The notes beneath the pieces were generated by a model, which had not been told where the DNA came from, ran no database searches, and saw only the letters and a program-made list of their open reading frames with translations. A stretch of 64,000 nt of DNA from Fructobacillus cardui (GTDB taxonomy: Bacteria > Bacillota > Bacilli > Lactobacillales > Lactobacillaceae). A program made the position numbers and the translations under genes. Below, piece after piece: positions 9,770 through 18,257 of this stretch; positions within the stretch are counted from its first letter, which is position 1; every line of letters starts with the position of its first letter. Where the stretch lies: NCBI RefSeq assembly GCF_023218935.1, contig NZ_JAJIAL010000005.1, one strand, 5' to 3'.

Positions 9770-9889
9770 CTGGCTAGACGAACTGCAAACCGCTTGCGCT
9801 GCTACTCAACTGACTGGACGACCTACAAACTGCTTGCGCTGCTGCTCAACTGACTGGACGAACTACAAACTGCTCACGCTGTTGGTCAA
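9770..9889. repeat. 40-bp tandem repeat, three copies
   Basis: Three head-to-tail 40-base units (9770-9809, 9810-9849, 9850-9889) differing at only a few positions, each starting CTG(A/G)CT and ending GTCAA or CTCAA. They lie between the folE stop and the folC ribosome binding site, the last unit ending 10 bases from that site in the folC direction. No spacers, so not a CRISPR array. Confidence 0.85.
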
Positions 9890-9970
9890 CCGGCTCAGCA
9901 CCAGTCATCAACTTATCTAGCTGGATTGCAACCGCAGCCGATAGCCCAATTCTGTTTTTTTCAGCGACAC

Positions 9971-10549
9971 TTATGCCTGTTGCAAAAAGAGACTTTGCTT
10001 GGCCAAATCACCCTTGAACTCACCCATATAGTAGGTCGTTTCCGTGATGTTGCCGACACTGCGCACCCCACGCATTTCCATGCACATGTGACGGGCACGG
10101 ACAACGATGGCAATCCCCTTGGGGTGGATTAGCTCGTCTAACTTCTGGGCAACCTCAGAGGTTAAGCGTTCCTGAACATTGGGCTTCTTAGCAACGTGGC
10201 CAATCAACCGGGGCACTTTACTCAAGCCGACAATCTTCCCGTCATTCGGGATATAGGCCAACGAAACCTCGCCAAAGAATGGCAAGAGGTGGTGCTCACA
10301 CATTGAGTAGAAAGGAATCTTCTTGACCGTGATGACTTCCTGGTCAACATCGTCTTCCGTTGAGTCAAAGACGGTAAAGTTGGTGAAATCAGTATTGACC
10401 GCGCCAAAGACTTCGGCATACATCTTAGCTACCCGCTCCGGCGTTTCCAACAAGCCTTCTCGGTTCACATCTTCGCCGACCGCCGTCAAAATGGTCCGCA
10501 CTGCATCTTCAATAATTTTTTGATTTTTACTATCCATGGTCTTTTCCAT
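9971..10549 (-). CDS. folE: GTP cyclohydrolase I
   Basis: FolE opens GTP to dihydroneopterin triphosphate, the first step of folate synthesis, as a cytoplasmic homodecamer with zinc. The zinc-binding CEHH is near residue 84 and the second cysteine in RARHMCMEMRG near 153; both are intact. The product is 192 residues, or 188 if the ATG at 10537 is used, which has a weak GGAAAAG site ahead. The gene starts 3 bases after the folK stop, so translation is probably coupled to folK. Confidence 0.95.
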   Translation of the reverse strand: MEKTMDSKNQKIIEDAVRTILTAVGEDVNREGLLETPERVAKMYAEVFGAVNTDFTNFTVFDSTEDDVDQEVITVKKIPFYSMCEHHLLPFFGEVSLAYIPNDGKIVGLSKVPRLIGHVAKKPNVQERLTSEVAQKLDELIHPKGIAIVVRARHMCMEMRGVRSVGNITETTYYMGEFKGDLAKQSLFLQQA

Positions 10550-10552
10550 TAA

Positions 10553-11044
10553 TTAATATTCTAATTTTTCAGCAACAACTCGGACCGCCTGGTCGGCCGG
10601 CAAAGCCTGACTGGCTTCCTGAAACTTTTGGTAAGCGGGGGCGTCAACATCAAAGAGGTCTAACAGCGGCACTAAGACAAACTTCCGCCGGTAAAGTTCC
10701 GGATGTGGGACCTGCAGCACCTCATCATCGATTTGGTCATCCCCGTAGAAAAGAATGTCTAAGTCAATGGTTCGCGGACCCCAGTGAATCTCACGAACGC
10801 GGTGCAAATCGGCCTCAATTTGATGAATCTTATCTAAGAGGTCGTGGGCCGAATAGATTGTTTCTACCTTGGCGGCGATATTGTAAAAGTCGTCTTGCTT
10901 GACACCACCAACTGGACTCGTCTCGTAAATTCGTGACACCTGGTCCACCGTGATTTGGTCATCGCCAGCCAACGCCTGCAAAGCAGCATTGATGGCTGCC
11001 AACCGGTCGTTCAGGTTACTGCCAATACTTAAATAAGTGATCAT
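10553..11044 (-). CDS. folK: 6-hydroxymethyl-7,8-dihydropterin pyrophosphokinase
   Basis: FolK moves pyrophosphate from ATP to hydroxymethyl-dihydropterin, the step before FolP. The 163-residue product shows the N-terminal LSIGSNLNDR, the substrate-binding ETSPVGGVKQDDF (family consensus YETxPxG), and the metal/ATP motif GPRTIDLDIL with the two key aspartates. The ATG overlaps the folB stop as ATGA (4-base overlap), so the two are coupled. Confidence 0.95.
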   Translation of the reverse strand: MITYLSIGSNLNDRLAAINAALQALAGDDQITVDQVSRIYETSPVGGVKQDDFYNIAAKVETIYSAHDLLDKIHQIEADLHRVREIHWGPRTIDLDILFYGDDQIDDEVLQVPHPELYRRKFVLVPLLDLFDVDAPAYQKFQEASQALPADQAVRVVAEKLEY

Positions 11045-11421
11045 TGGTCGACACCCCGCTTGCCAGTATCCGTCAATGTAATTTCCACACTATCGAAAAT
11101 GCCATTGACCGGCACGGCTAATTTGCGAATATTCAGCGACATGGCCACGATTTCGGCATCGTAGACGGCCCGAATATCATCAAAGATTTGTTGGCCCAAG
11201 CGTTCGACGAGGTCAACCTTACTGTCGGCAACGGTCTTTTCGATGATCCGATAGATAGCCCCATAGCTGACCGTATCCGTCAGGTCATCCGTGTAACGCG
11301 ACTGGTCCGACTGCATTTGACAGGCCAAATCAATTTCGATGTTTTGCCCGATTTTCTTTTCCTCGGCGTAAACTCCGATATAGGAATGAAACTTCATATT
11401 ATTTAACTTAATTGTCAACAT
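11041..11421 (-). CDS. folB: Dihydroneopterin aldolase
   Basis: FolB cleaves dihydroneopterin to hydroxymethyl-dihydropterin and glycolaldehyde. The 126-residue product is of normal length with the family opening MKFHSYIGVYAEEKKIGQ and the C-terminal lysine in RKLAVPV. A GAGG site sits 7 bases before the ATG. It is the first gene of the minus-strand folate operon and faces folP across a short shared regulatory gap. Confidence 0.92.
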   Translation of the reverse strand: MLTIKLNNMKFHSYIGVYAEEKKIGQNIEIDLACQMQSDQSRYTDDLTDTVSYGAIYRIIEKTVADSKVDLVERLGQQIFDDIRAVYDAEIVAMSLNIRKLAVPVNGIFDSVEITLTDTGKRGVDQ

Positions 11422-11445
11422 GACACGACCTCATAATGTAAACAG

Positions 11446-11498
11446 AAAACCCTATTTCTTATCATAAAAATGATGATATGATTAATCGATAGGGTTTT
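11446..11498. promoter_or_regulatory. Inverted repeat between the divergent fol units
   Basis: A perfect 10-base inverted repeat, AAAACCCTAT (11446-11455) and ATAGGGTTTT (11489-11498), with a 33-base AT-rich interior that contains TATGAT-like boxes on both strands. It lies between folB and folP, which diverge. It could be an operator for both units or a hairpin in a long leader. Confidence 0.4.
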
Positions 11499-11564
11499 AA
11501 CGAATTACTTACCATTATACCTTAAAAGTGCCCCTTAATGACCGAAAGAACGAGGAGACTAGCG

Positions 11565-12662
11565 ATGTCCATCAAGCACATTGATCAAGCAACTTTCAAC
11601 CCCTTAATTGCCGGCAGTCAGATGACGATTGCCTTCACTGATTTAACCGCGGACCAAAAAAGCGGCCTGGCCAACTATTTTGCCCAGCACAACCAACGCT
11701 TTACCACTCAGGAAAATCAGGACCTACTCCAAATCACCCACCGCGACCTGGAAACAGTGATCGCCGACTTCAAGCAAAACGCAATCATCGCCACGGACGA
11801 ACTCGAGGCCATCTACAAAGACAGCCAAATCTTTTTTGCGGCCGGTAACCGGTCCTTTGATATTACCGATAAGCCCATGATTCACTCCATCATGAACTTG
11901 TCACCCGAATCCTTTTACGATGGCAAGGATCACAACTTAAAGGAATACCTCGGTCGTATCGAAGAGCAAATTGCCATGGGCATTTCCTTCTTTGACATCG
12001 GTGGTAAGTCCACCAACCCCAAGGCCGGTGACATGAGTGCCGATGAGGAATTCAGTCGAATGGAACCCTACTTGAAGGAAATCAGAAAGGCTTTCCCCGA
12101 CATTATCCTGTCAGTTGACTCCAACAACCCGATTACTATCGAACGGGCCTTGGACCACGGTGTTCAAGTGATTAATAGTATCTCCGGCTTTGACACGCCA
12201 GAAATGCTCGGGTTGGTTGAACGCTACCAGGCACCTGTAATCACAACCTACAACAACCGTGACAAGCCAACCGACAATGTCCACCAATCCTTGCTTGACT
12301 ACCTCGATGACCAGGTCAGCAAACTGAAAGCTCGTGGCTTGAAGGACGAAAACATCATCTTGGATCCAGGAGTCGGCTTTACTTCCCGTTACGAAGGTAT
12401 CACCAAGGAAGAAATTGCTGCCGAAGACGTTACTAAGATTAAGGCTATTCGGGCCATGGCTGACCGCCGTCTGCCAATCTTGGTCGGCGTTTCCAACAAG
12501 AGCTTTATGGGCACGCTCTTCGACCGCGAGATCGATGACCGCCTCATCTCATCTGTGTTGGTCGAATACAACATGGTCATGAACGGTGGTCGGTTGATTC
12601 GTGTCCACAACATCGAAGAAACGCGCTTGATGATGGATATTTTCAATACTTTGGCTTTGTAA
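11565..12662 (+). CDS. folP: Dihydropteroate synthase, divergent loop
   Basis: FolP condenses hydroxymethyl-dihydropterin pyrophosphate with p-aminobenzoate; it is the sulfonamide target. The ATG at 11565 is chosen because GAGGAG lies at 11552-11557; the earlier ATG at 11538 lacks one. The product is 365 residues, longer than the usual 270-290, with about 110 N-terminal residues before the TIM barrel. Pterin-site residues are kept (SVDSNNP, LDPGVGF, SNKSF, RVH). The p-aminobenzoate loop reads GGKSTNPKA where most enzymes have GGESTRPGA, and INDxSG reads INSISG. It may still be the genuine enzyme, as no other folP is in the cluster. Confidence 0.85.
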   Translation: MSIKHIDQATFNPLIAGSQMTIAFTDLTADQKSGLANYFAQHNQRFTTQENQDLLQITHRDLETVIADFKQNAIIATDELEAIYKDSQIFFAAGNRSFDITDKPMIHSIMNLSPESFYDGKDHNLKEYLGRIEEQIAMGISFFDIGGKSTNPKAGDMSADEEFSRMEPYLKEIRKAFPDIILSVDSNNPITIERALDHGVQVINSISGFDTPEMLGLVERYQAPVITTYNNRDKPTDNVHQSLLDYLDDQVSKLKARGLKDENIILDPGVGFTSRYEGITKEEIAAEDVTKIKAIRAMADRRLPILVGVSNKSFMGTLFDREIDDRLISSVLVEYNMVMNGGRLIRVHNIEETRLMMDIFNTLAL

Positions 12663-12675
12663 ACTAGGGCAAAAC

Positions 12676-12837
12676 GACAGCCACCGACGTAGCAACATCT
12701 GCGTTAATGCAATCATAGAATCTTGTAAGCCACAGTAAATAGACAGTCGCTAACGTGGTCATATCCACGTCAACGCGGTCACAGAACTCTGTAAGCCAAA
12801 GCCAATAGACAGTCACCAAAGTGGCTGTCTATTTTTT
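12676..12837. repeat. 66-bp tandem repeat, two copies plus a partial third
   Basis: Units at 12676-12741 and 12742-12807 are diverged copies (shared GACAGYC at the start, TGTAAGCCA near the end). A third begins at 12808 with GACAGTCACC and runs into the folP terminator. The repeat sits in the untranslated stretch between the folP stop and its terminator. Confidence 0.75.
12804..12837 (+). terminator. Terminator of folP
   Basis: A 13-bp stem beginning AATAGACAG and ending CTGTCTATT with one G-U pair, a CAAA-type loop and a T run. Confidence 0.88.
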
Positions 12838-12845
12838 GTGCACAG

Positions 12846-12890
12846 AAAAAGACGAACCAGACCGCCATTGCAGCAGGGTTCGTCTTTATT
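12846..12890 (-). terminator. Terminator of the PadR/ABC operon
   Basis: Stem AAAGACGAACC / GGTTCGTCTTT with an 18-base loop, downstream of the minus-strand permease gene. Confidence 0.75.
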
Positions 12891-12933
12891 TTGAAGTCAT
12901 GGAAGCTGATTTTCCAGAGTCCAGACCATTCTT

Positions 12934-14910
12934 TTATTGGTTAACAATTTGTTGGTAACGCTTGGATGTTAGCCAGTAAATCACCAGGTAAATCAGAATC
13001 ACAATCACTGTGACCGTGACCATCACTGAAATAAAAATTGTTGGATCAAAGAGGCCCAAAGTCTTGAAGACCGTCTTCAAGATTGGGAAGGCAAAGAAGG
13101 CGTTCAAAACCAGTAACAAGAGTGGCAAACCGAAGAGCAAGCGAATTTGGCGGTTAATCATTTGCTTGGTTTCCGCCAGGCTCAGGCCAATTCGTTGCAT
13201 CTTCTTAAAGTTTTGCCGGTCAACCATTCCTTCGGCGACTTGCTTGTAGTAAACAATCAAGACCGTGGTAAAGGTTAACACAACAGCCGTTAAGACTCCA
13301 ACGAAAACCAAACTACCAAAGACAGTTTCGATGCTTTGCACGGCGTCGGCTCGGTCCATGACCTGGCCACCCGTCTGTTGGAAAATCTTAGTCAAGTCTT
13401 TGCTAAAGGCAATTTCGTTGTTTTTAGTCCCTTTAACATCGTAGGCATAAATGTAGTTAACCGCATCTGGCATCGCAGAGGCCCCCACTTGTTCATCAGC
13501 GGTCGCCGGTACTTGGATATCCTTCAAGAACGCATCCAACTGGCTTTGCTGGTTTACGACCAAGTAATAATAGCTTGGACCGGATGGTGCAGTTGAATCA
13601 GGTGAGGTAAATTGACCGATAGTCTTCACCTTATAGGTCTTACCACCAATTTGTAGTTGTGTTGGCACCTTTTTCTGGCGGGCGGCATAAATACCAACCT
13701 CATCACTGGCCAATGAAACGGATTTTCCTTGCCACTTTTGCAAACTTGCTGTCGTCATGGCCCGGAAAGCTGGCGTCGACATGATGTCACCTGTACCAGT
13801 AAAGCGACTCAACTTTCCCTGGCCACTCACGTTCACCAAAGTGGCGCTCGTTGCTTCCAGTTCGTGACTAGCGCTCAAAGTTAAGTTATGCTGTTGGGCG
13901 CTCTGTTGAACCTGATTTAACTGGTCCTGTGACAACGCCTGGGTACTCGTAATCGTTGTATCGTAAGGCAGGTACTGGCCAAACTTGCTGGTTACTTGCT
14001 GCATCGAAATCGCTGCCGTCAAGGCCACAACGATGGTCGTGAATAGCAAGGCAACGGTGGCCAAGCCGGCTCCATTGTTCTTCACTCGGAATAAGAGTCC
14101 CGAGACAGGAACAAAATGCTTGTCCTGATAGTAGTACTTTTGGTTCTTGCGCAAGCGCTTTAAGAGCCAACCAATGCCGACAATCATCACCAGATAAGTG
14201 CCGACAATCACCAGGCCGACCGCCCAGATAAAGGAGAACAGGGCGTTCAAACTTGGCTTCGTTGTCAATGCCAGCCAGTAACCAGCGATTAAGATGACGA
14301 AGCCTGTGATACCTAGGAAGGCTTTCGCCTTTGGTTCTTTGGCAACCCTTTGATCGGACTTGGTCAAATCAATCAAGCTTGTTCGGCCGATTTTAAACCC
14401 TTCAATTAGGGTCATCAGGAAAAACAACGCTGCGTAAATCAGCCCAACCGTGACCACCGTGTTCCAGTCAAAGGAAACCCGGTAATGCTGGCCACCTGCT
14501 AACTGATTTAACACGGGGAAGGCAATGAACAGGGCGCCAAATGAAGCTGCCAGTCCGATGACCGTCGTGATGAACCACAGGCCAAGTGACTGCCAGGCCA
14601 CCACCATGAAGCCCTGAAAGTGCGACATTCCCAACATCGAGAGCGTCCCGATTTGACGTTGCCGCCGACCTGAGACAAAGGAATTGGCGTAGAAAATAAA
14701 GACTGCCCCAACCAACAGTGACAAGACTAAGCCTAAGACCATCACAGCCTTGATAATCTTGCCATATTCGGAAGTAGCGATGCTATGGTTGTTGCGAATG
14801 GCGAAGAACATCGCGTTAACCATCAACAAGAACGCATTGGCAAAAATAAAGAGGGCGTAGTGACGAAAATCCTTTTTGAGTGTTTGCAGTGCAAAGCGAA
14901 GACTCAACAT
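12934..14910 (-). CDS. BceB-type ABC transporter permease (FtsX domain)
   Basis: A membrane permease of the BceB/antimicrobial-peptide class. The product has about ten predicted helices: one at 15-45, a paired FtsX-like block in the first third, a large extracellular domain (about residues 300-510, rich in Gln, Ser and Thr), and three helices at the C-terminus. At about 658 residues it fits the family. ATG at 14910 is preferred; a GTG at 14919 is possible. The gene overlaps the end of the ATPase gene, the usual pairing. Relatives move or sense bacitracin and lantibiotics, usually with a two-component system, but here the operon starts with a PadR regulator and has no kinase. Confidence 0.85.
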   Translation of the reverse strand: MLSLRFALQTLKKDFRHYALFIFANAFLLMVNAMFFAIRNNHSIATSEYGKIIKAVMVLGLVLSLLVGAVFIFYANSFVSGRRQRQIGTLSMLGMSHFQGFMVVAWQSLGLWFITTVIGLAASFGALFIAFPVLNQLAGGQHYRVSFDWNTVVTVGLIYAALFFLMTLIEGFKIGRTSLIDLTKSDQRVAKEPKAKAFLGITGFVILIAGYWLALTTKPSLNALFSFIWAVGLVIVGTYLVMIVGIGWLLKRLRKNQKYYYQDKHFVPVSGLLFRVKNNGAGLATVALLFTTIVVALTAAISMQQVTSKFGQYLPYDTTITSTQALSQDQLNQVQQSAQQHNLTLSASHELEATSATLVNVSGQGKLSRFTGTGDIMSTPAFRAMTTASLQKWQGKSVSLASDEVGIYAARQKKVPTQLQIGGKTYKVKTIGQFTSPDSTAPSGPSYYYLVVNQQSQLDAFLKDIQVPATADEQVGASAMPDAVNYIYAYDVKGTKNNEIAFSKDLTKIFQQTGGQVMDRADAVQSIETVFGSLVFVGVLTAVVLTFTTVLIVYYKQVAEGMVDRQNFKKMQRIGLSLAETKQMINRQIRLLFGLPLLLLVLNAFFAFPILKTVFKTLGLFDPTIFISVMVTVTVIVILIYLVIYWLTSKRYQQIVNQ

Positions 14911-14911
14911 C

Positions 14912-15661
14912 TTATTCACCTACTTTCGTCAACTCCGTTAGCTGGTTAGAGATGGCTGACAGGTATTCCTCCTGCGTCATCTCACCCCGGCTTAAGGCAG
15001 TTTGAATTCGACCATCCTTGATAAAGAGGGTCTTCTTAGCATAGGAGGCGGACAATGATGAGTGAGTGACCATGACGATGGTCTGCCCCGCCGCGTTCAC
15101 GTCCTGGAAAATTGATAGCATTTCTTGAGCAGTCTTAGAATCCAATGCCCCGGTTGGTTCATCGGCCAAAATCAGTGCTGGGCGCGTAATCAAAGCGCGA
15201 GCAGCAGTCACTCGTTGCCGTTGTCCACCAGAAATCTGACTGGGATACTTGTCCAAGAGGTCTTGGATCCCCAGTCGTGGAGCCAATTCGCTCAAGCGAC
15301 TGTCCATTTGGGACTTAGGGGCCTTGGTCAAAACCAATGGCAAATAAATATTGTCGCGGTTGTTGAAAATGTCCAAAAGATCGAAAGACTGGAAGATAAA
15401 GCCTAGGTTTTCTCGTCGGAAAACCGCCTTCTTGCCGTCTGATAAATCAGTGGTCTCCACCCCGTTCAACTTAATGGATCCATTGGTTGGGTTATCAAGG
15501 GTGGCCATAATGTTTAACAGCGTGGTCTTACCCGCACCGGACTCACCCATGATAGCGACATAGTCCCCTTCATTAATTGTCAGTGAAATATCCTGCAAGA
15601 CCTGCTTGTTTTGGCTGTCCGGATAGGACTTCTGTACGTGTGTTAGTTCTAGTATTGCCAT
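14912..15661 (-). CDS. ABC transporter ATP-binding protein, BceA/MacB type
   Basis: The 249-residue ATPase has the Walker A GESGAGKTT (residues 39-47), the Q-loop FQSF, the signature ISGGQRQRV, and Walker B LILADEPTG, in the usual order. It powers the FtsX-type permease encoded directly downstream. An AAAGGAG site lies 7 bases before the ATG. It follows the DUF4097 gene by 12 bases and belongs to the five-gene padR operon, so its expression should be induced by whatever PadR senses. Confidence 0.93.
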   Translation of the reverse strand: MAILELTHVQKSYPDSQNKQVLQDISLTINEGDYVAIMGESGAGKTTLLNIMATLDNPTNGSIKLNGVETTDLSDGKKAVFRRENLGFIFQSFDLLDIFNNRDNIYLPLVLTKAPKSQMDSRLSELAPRLGIQDLLDKYPSQISGGQRQRVTAARALITRPALILADEPTGALDSKTAQEMLSIFQDVNAAGQTIVMVTHSSLSASYAKKTLFIKDGRIQTALSRGEMTQEEYLSAISNQLTELTKVGE

Positions 15662-15673
15662 TGTTATTCTCCT

Positions 15674-16372
15674 TTAGTCCAGATCAACATCGCCGGACTG
15701 ATTCATTAAATGTAAATTAGCGCCATCGCCGTAACCGACATGGTAGGCCCGCTTCATTGAAAGCGAACCAGACTTCGTCTCAGCCTCAACGGTTGGCAAC
15801 TGGCTTTGTTCCACTTCGATATCACCATTTTCATTGGTAACATTGCCACCACCGTCGATGGTCACTTGCTTCAATTCAATGTCACCATTGGTATTGGTTA
15901 ATTGAACTTGGTTCGTGCTGATATTTTTTAGCTTAATATCGCCATTCTTGGTTTGAATATCCAACGTTTGCAGCTTGATATTCTTTGGCATCGTGATTTC
16001 TAATCGCTGGTCACCAGCTTGAAAGTTATTGGCCTTTCTTGATTTCTTAACCACAACTAACTGCTGATTTTCAACCTTGGTCTCAAATAATGCGTGCTCA
16101 GAAGAGTCAGTCTCCTCCACAGCGTACTTGTCACCACTTTTAACCACGATGTCAAAATTATTGGTGTCAACTTTTAAGCCTTGAATATTTTCATTTGTCA
16201 GCTGACTTTTTTCTGGGCTGATATCGTGCGTTTCCGTTTTGACGTGAGATAAGTCACGCGTCAGCACCCTGGCAAAATCAATTTCTCCAGGCTTGGCTAA
16301 GACAAAGGAAACACTGGACAGTACTACCCCAACGCCCATCAAAAAGACACCTAATTTCAACGATTTTTTCAT
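15674..16372 (-). CDS. DUF4097 family cell-surface protein (LiaG-like)
   Basis: The 232-residue product has one N-terminal membrane segment (about residues 6-26) and then a repetitive beta-rich domain with recurring NGDI/SGSL/SGDV turns, the mark of the DUF4097 putative adhesin fold found in LiaG. Function is not known; such proteins travel with envelope-stress operons. The start at 16372 is preferred over 16402 because it follows the upstream stop by 4 bases and has an AAAGGA site. It lies between the DUF1700 gene and the ABC ATPase, so a part in envelope damage response is inferred from context. Confidence 0.8.
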   Translation of the reverse strand: MKKSLKLGVFLMGVGVVLSSVSFVLAKPGEIDFARVLTRDLSHVKTETHDISPEKSQLTNENIQGLKVDTNNFDIVVKSGDKYAVEETDSSEHALFETKVENQQLVVVKKSRKANNFQAGDQRLEITMPKNIKLQTLDIQTKNGDIKLKNISTNQVQLTNTNGDIELKQVTIDGGGNVTNENGDIEVEQSQLPTVEAETKSGSLSMKRAYHVGYGDGANLHLMNQSGDVDLD

Positions 16373-16376
16373 TAGC

Positions 16377-16934
16377 TTAAATCCTTTCCCAAAGTTGTAC
16401 AAGCCAACGACTCAGAGCAACAATGCCCTGAATCACCTTTTTCGTGACAAAAATAATACCCGGAATCACCAAGAACATCAGCCCGATAAAGATGATACCC
16501 AAGCCAGTAAAGAACAGTCCCGACCAGAAAGTGTGGAACAACGTGAAGAGGCCGTAAATAAAGAAGGCGACTCCCGCGGCCGTGGCCAATAACATCAAAA
16601 TCGAGAAGACGAAGATGGGCATAAAGAGTGAAAAGAAGATGCCACCAAAGAATGGTAGGGTTAACGGCAACGTGATGATGATCAAAGCTAAAATCAGAAC
16701 CCGATAAGCCGTTGTGTGCTGCGGCCCATAGGGCGGCACTTGTTCACCATTTTCGGTATAATAGTCCGTTTTAATTTTTGTTGCTAACTCTTCCGGTGTG
16801 CCTAGGCTTTCAACCGCCTCTGCATCGGATAATCCGCCATCCTCAAGGTATTCACGATAATACTCTAAGATATCGTCTTTTTCTTTTGTTGGTAATCCTT
16901 TAAGTGCTGCTGCTAATTTTTCTAAATAGTTCAT
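16377..16934 (-). CDS. DUF1700 (HAAS-domain) membrane protein
   Basis: The 185-residue protein starts with a helical HAAS domain (residues 1-60, containing YYREYLEDGG and EAVESLGTPEELA) and continues with three or four membrane helices rich in Ile, Phe and Leu. In this family such proteins are co-transcribed with PadR and appear to be its signalling partner, but the mechanism is not settled. The ATG comes one base after the padR stop, with GGGAGAG inside the end of padR as ribosome binding site. Confidence 0.85.
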   Translation of the reverse strand: MNYLEKLAAALKGLPTKEKDDILEYYREYLEDGGLSDAEAVESLGTPEELATKIKTDYYTENGEQVPPYGPQHTTAYRVLILALIIITLPLTLPFFGGIFFSLFMPIFVFSILMLLATAAGVAFFIYGLFTLFHTFWSGLFFTGLGIIFIGLMFLVIPGIIFVTKKVIQGIVALSRWLVQLWERI

Positions 16935-16935
16935 G

Positions 16936-17241
16936 TTACTCTCCCAAAATGCCGTTCACCTGCTCAACAAAGGTCTGCCACTCTTTTTTCGCGTCAGCCA
17001 GTTGTGCCTCTCCCTCTTTCGTTAACTGATAGTATTTCCGGGTTCGTTCATCAAAGATTGCCGACCGGGTGGTGACAAAGCCTTTTTGTTCGAGCCGTCG
17101 TAAGATGGGATAGGTTGTTGAATCAGAAATCGGAATGACTTCCTGTATTTTTTTTGTGATTACGTAGCCGTAAAGTTCTTCTTCGGACAATGTCTGTAAA
17201 ACAGCCGCCTCAAGAACCAGATTCGGAATCTTTATTTTCAT
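16936..17241 (-). CDS. PadR-family transcriptional regulator
   Basis: A winged-helix repressor of the short PadR-s2 type, about 101 residues. The typical opening LVLEAAVLQTLSEEELYGYVI and the recognition part TTYPILRRLEQKGFV are both readable. Three ATGs stand in a row; the third (17241) is best spaced (7 bases) from AAGGAG. It heads the operon padR-DUF1700-DUF4097-ABC ATPase-permease and very likely represses it, since a dyad lies over its own promoter. The inducer is unknown. Confidence 0.92.
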   Translation of the reverse strand: MKIKIPNLVLEAAVLQTLSEEELYGYVITKKIQEVIPISDSTTYPILRRLEQKGFVTTRSAIFDERTRKYYQLTKEGEAQLADAKKEWQTFVEQVNGILGE

Positions 17242-17264
17242 CATCATACTCCTTAACTTCTAAT

Positions 17265-17293
17265 ACTATACGTCATATAATATAGTTTGTCAA
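17265..17293 (-). promoter_or_regulatory. padR operon promoter with PadR-type operator
   Basis: On the minus strand TTGACA (17288-17293), a 17-base spacer, and TATAGT (17265-17270). A perfect inverted repeat ACTATA-N10-TATAGT (17265-17286) covers the -10 and spacer, where a bound dimer would block polymerase. Consensus strength plus overlap suggests tight autorepression. Confidence 0.8.
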
Positions 17294-17402
17294 ATAGGTT
17301 GAAACAATTTTTAAATACTTATTTCTTCAATTTTGAAGAAAAAACGCTATAAATCATCATTTATAAGGTTTATTTCATCCAGCCATTACCTTCATGACAG
17401 TA

Positions 17403-17445
17403 CAAAAAAAGCCAGCACCATCGATGATGGTGTTGACTTCTGGCA
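17403..17445 (-). terminator. Terminator of the tetR-like gene
   Basis: Read on the minus strand, GCCAG and CACCATC pair with GATGGTG and CTGGC, with a 7-base bulge and a T run after. It lies about 180 bases past the TetR stop; 17446-17626 holds nothing else convincing. Confidence 0.65.
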
Positions 17446-17626
17446 ATCATGATAATCAAACAGACAATTATCTTGATTTCATATAATACAGATAAAAATG
17501 TTCATGCGGATGGCAAACCAATTCAGCAAATCATTCAAAAATACAAAGCCATTAAAAGAAATTGGGCCCACTCTGTTCTGATTTTTAATCATCCCCATTC
17601 AATAAAAATTATGGAATCGCTTCATC

Positions 17627-18226
17627 TTATCCTAACGGCTTTTTTCGATCCTCTGGCCGGCCTAACGCCCCATACTGCAAAAATAATTGGAGTCCTTCAA
17701 TTTTTTGCTTACTCAAATTTTCTTCCATTTTCCCCAGATAAGTAAAGACCCACGAAGCGACCATCAACATCACGTCATCACTAGCGGGCGTATTGATTTC
17801 CCCACTTGCTCGACCCTTTTTAATCAAAGTCGATATCAAGGACATTTGGGTATTGTATAAGTAATCGTAAACAATTTTGGAATGCTTAATCACTCGCTGA
17901 AATTCATAAAAAATATTATCGCCCAAAAGTCGTTCACACTCTTTCTTCTCCTTTTTAAAGGCATTAATAATCTTGGCAAAAGTGGCATCTGAACCATCTG
18001 CCATCGCAATAATCGGCTTAAATCGGGTTTTATAAAAGTCCAAAACGACTTGCTCGGTTAGCTCCTCTTTTGTCGGAAAATACTTATACATAGTGACAAT
18101 CGAAATATCTGCTTTTGAGCTAACGTCTTTCATACTGGTAGCCCGAATACCCTGGTGCGTCATCAAGTCAGTGGCGGCAGCTAAGATTTTCTGCCGGTTT
18201 AATTGTTTTAATTCTTCTCTTTTCAC
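17627..18226 (-). CDS. TetR-family transcriptional regulator
   Basis: About 199 residues with an N-terminal helix-turn-helix (MTHQGIRATSMKDVSSKADISIVTMYKYF, residues about 20-50, split here by its two helices) and a less conserved ligand domain. A GTG start at 18226 is preferred since AAGGAG lies 10 bases ahead; the longer frame to 18283 would run through the promoter region. It diverges from the broken ABC transporter gene, so it probably controlled that exporter. Since the exporter is a pseudogene, the regulator may be an orphan. Confidence 0.85.
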   Translation of the reverse strand: MKREELKQLNRQKILAAATDLMTHQGIRATSMKDVSSKADISIVTMYKYFPTKEELTEQVVLDFYKTRFKPIIAMADGSDATFAKIINAFKKEKKECERLLGDNIFYEFQRVIKHSKIVYDYLYNTQMSLISTLIKKGRASGEINTPASDDVMLMVASWVFTYLGKMEENLSKQKIEGLQLFLQYGALGRPEDRKKPLG

Positions 18227-18257
18227 AGGGGTTTGTCTCCTTAGTCGATAATTTATT

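Noticed and set aside
9770..9889. Possible CRISPR array
   Set aside because: Units are head to tail with no variable spacers.
17449..17745. 98-residue plus-strand frame
   Set aside because: Overlaps the TetR 3' end, no ribosome binding site, no family likeness.
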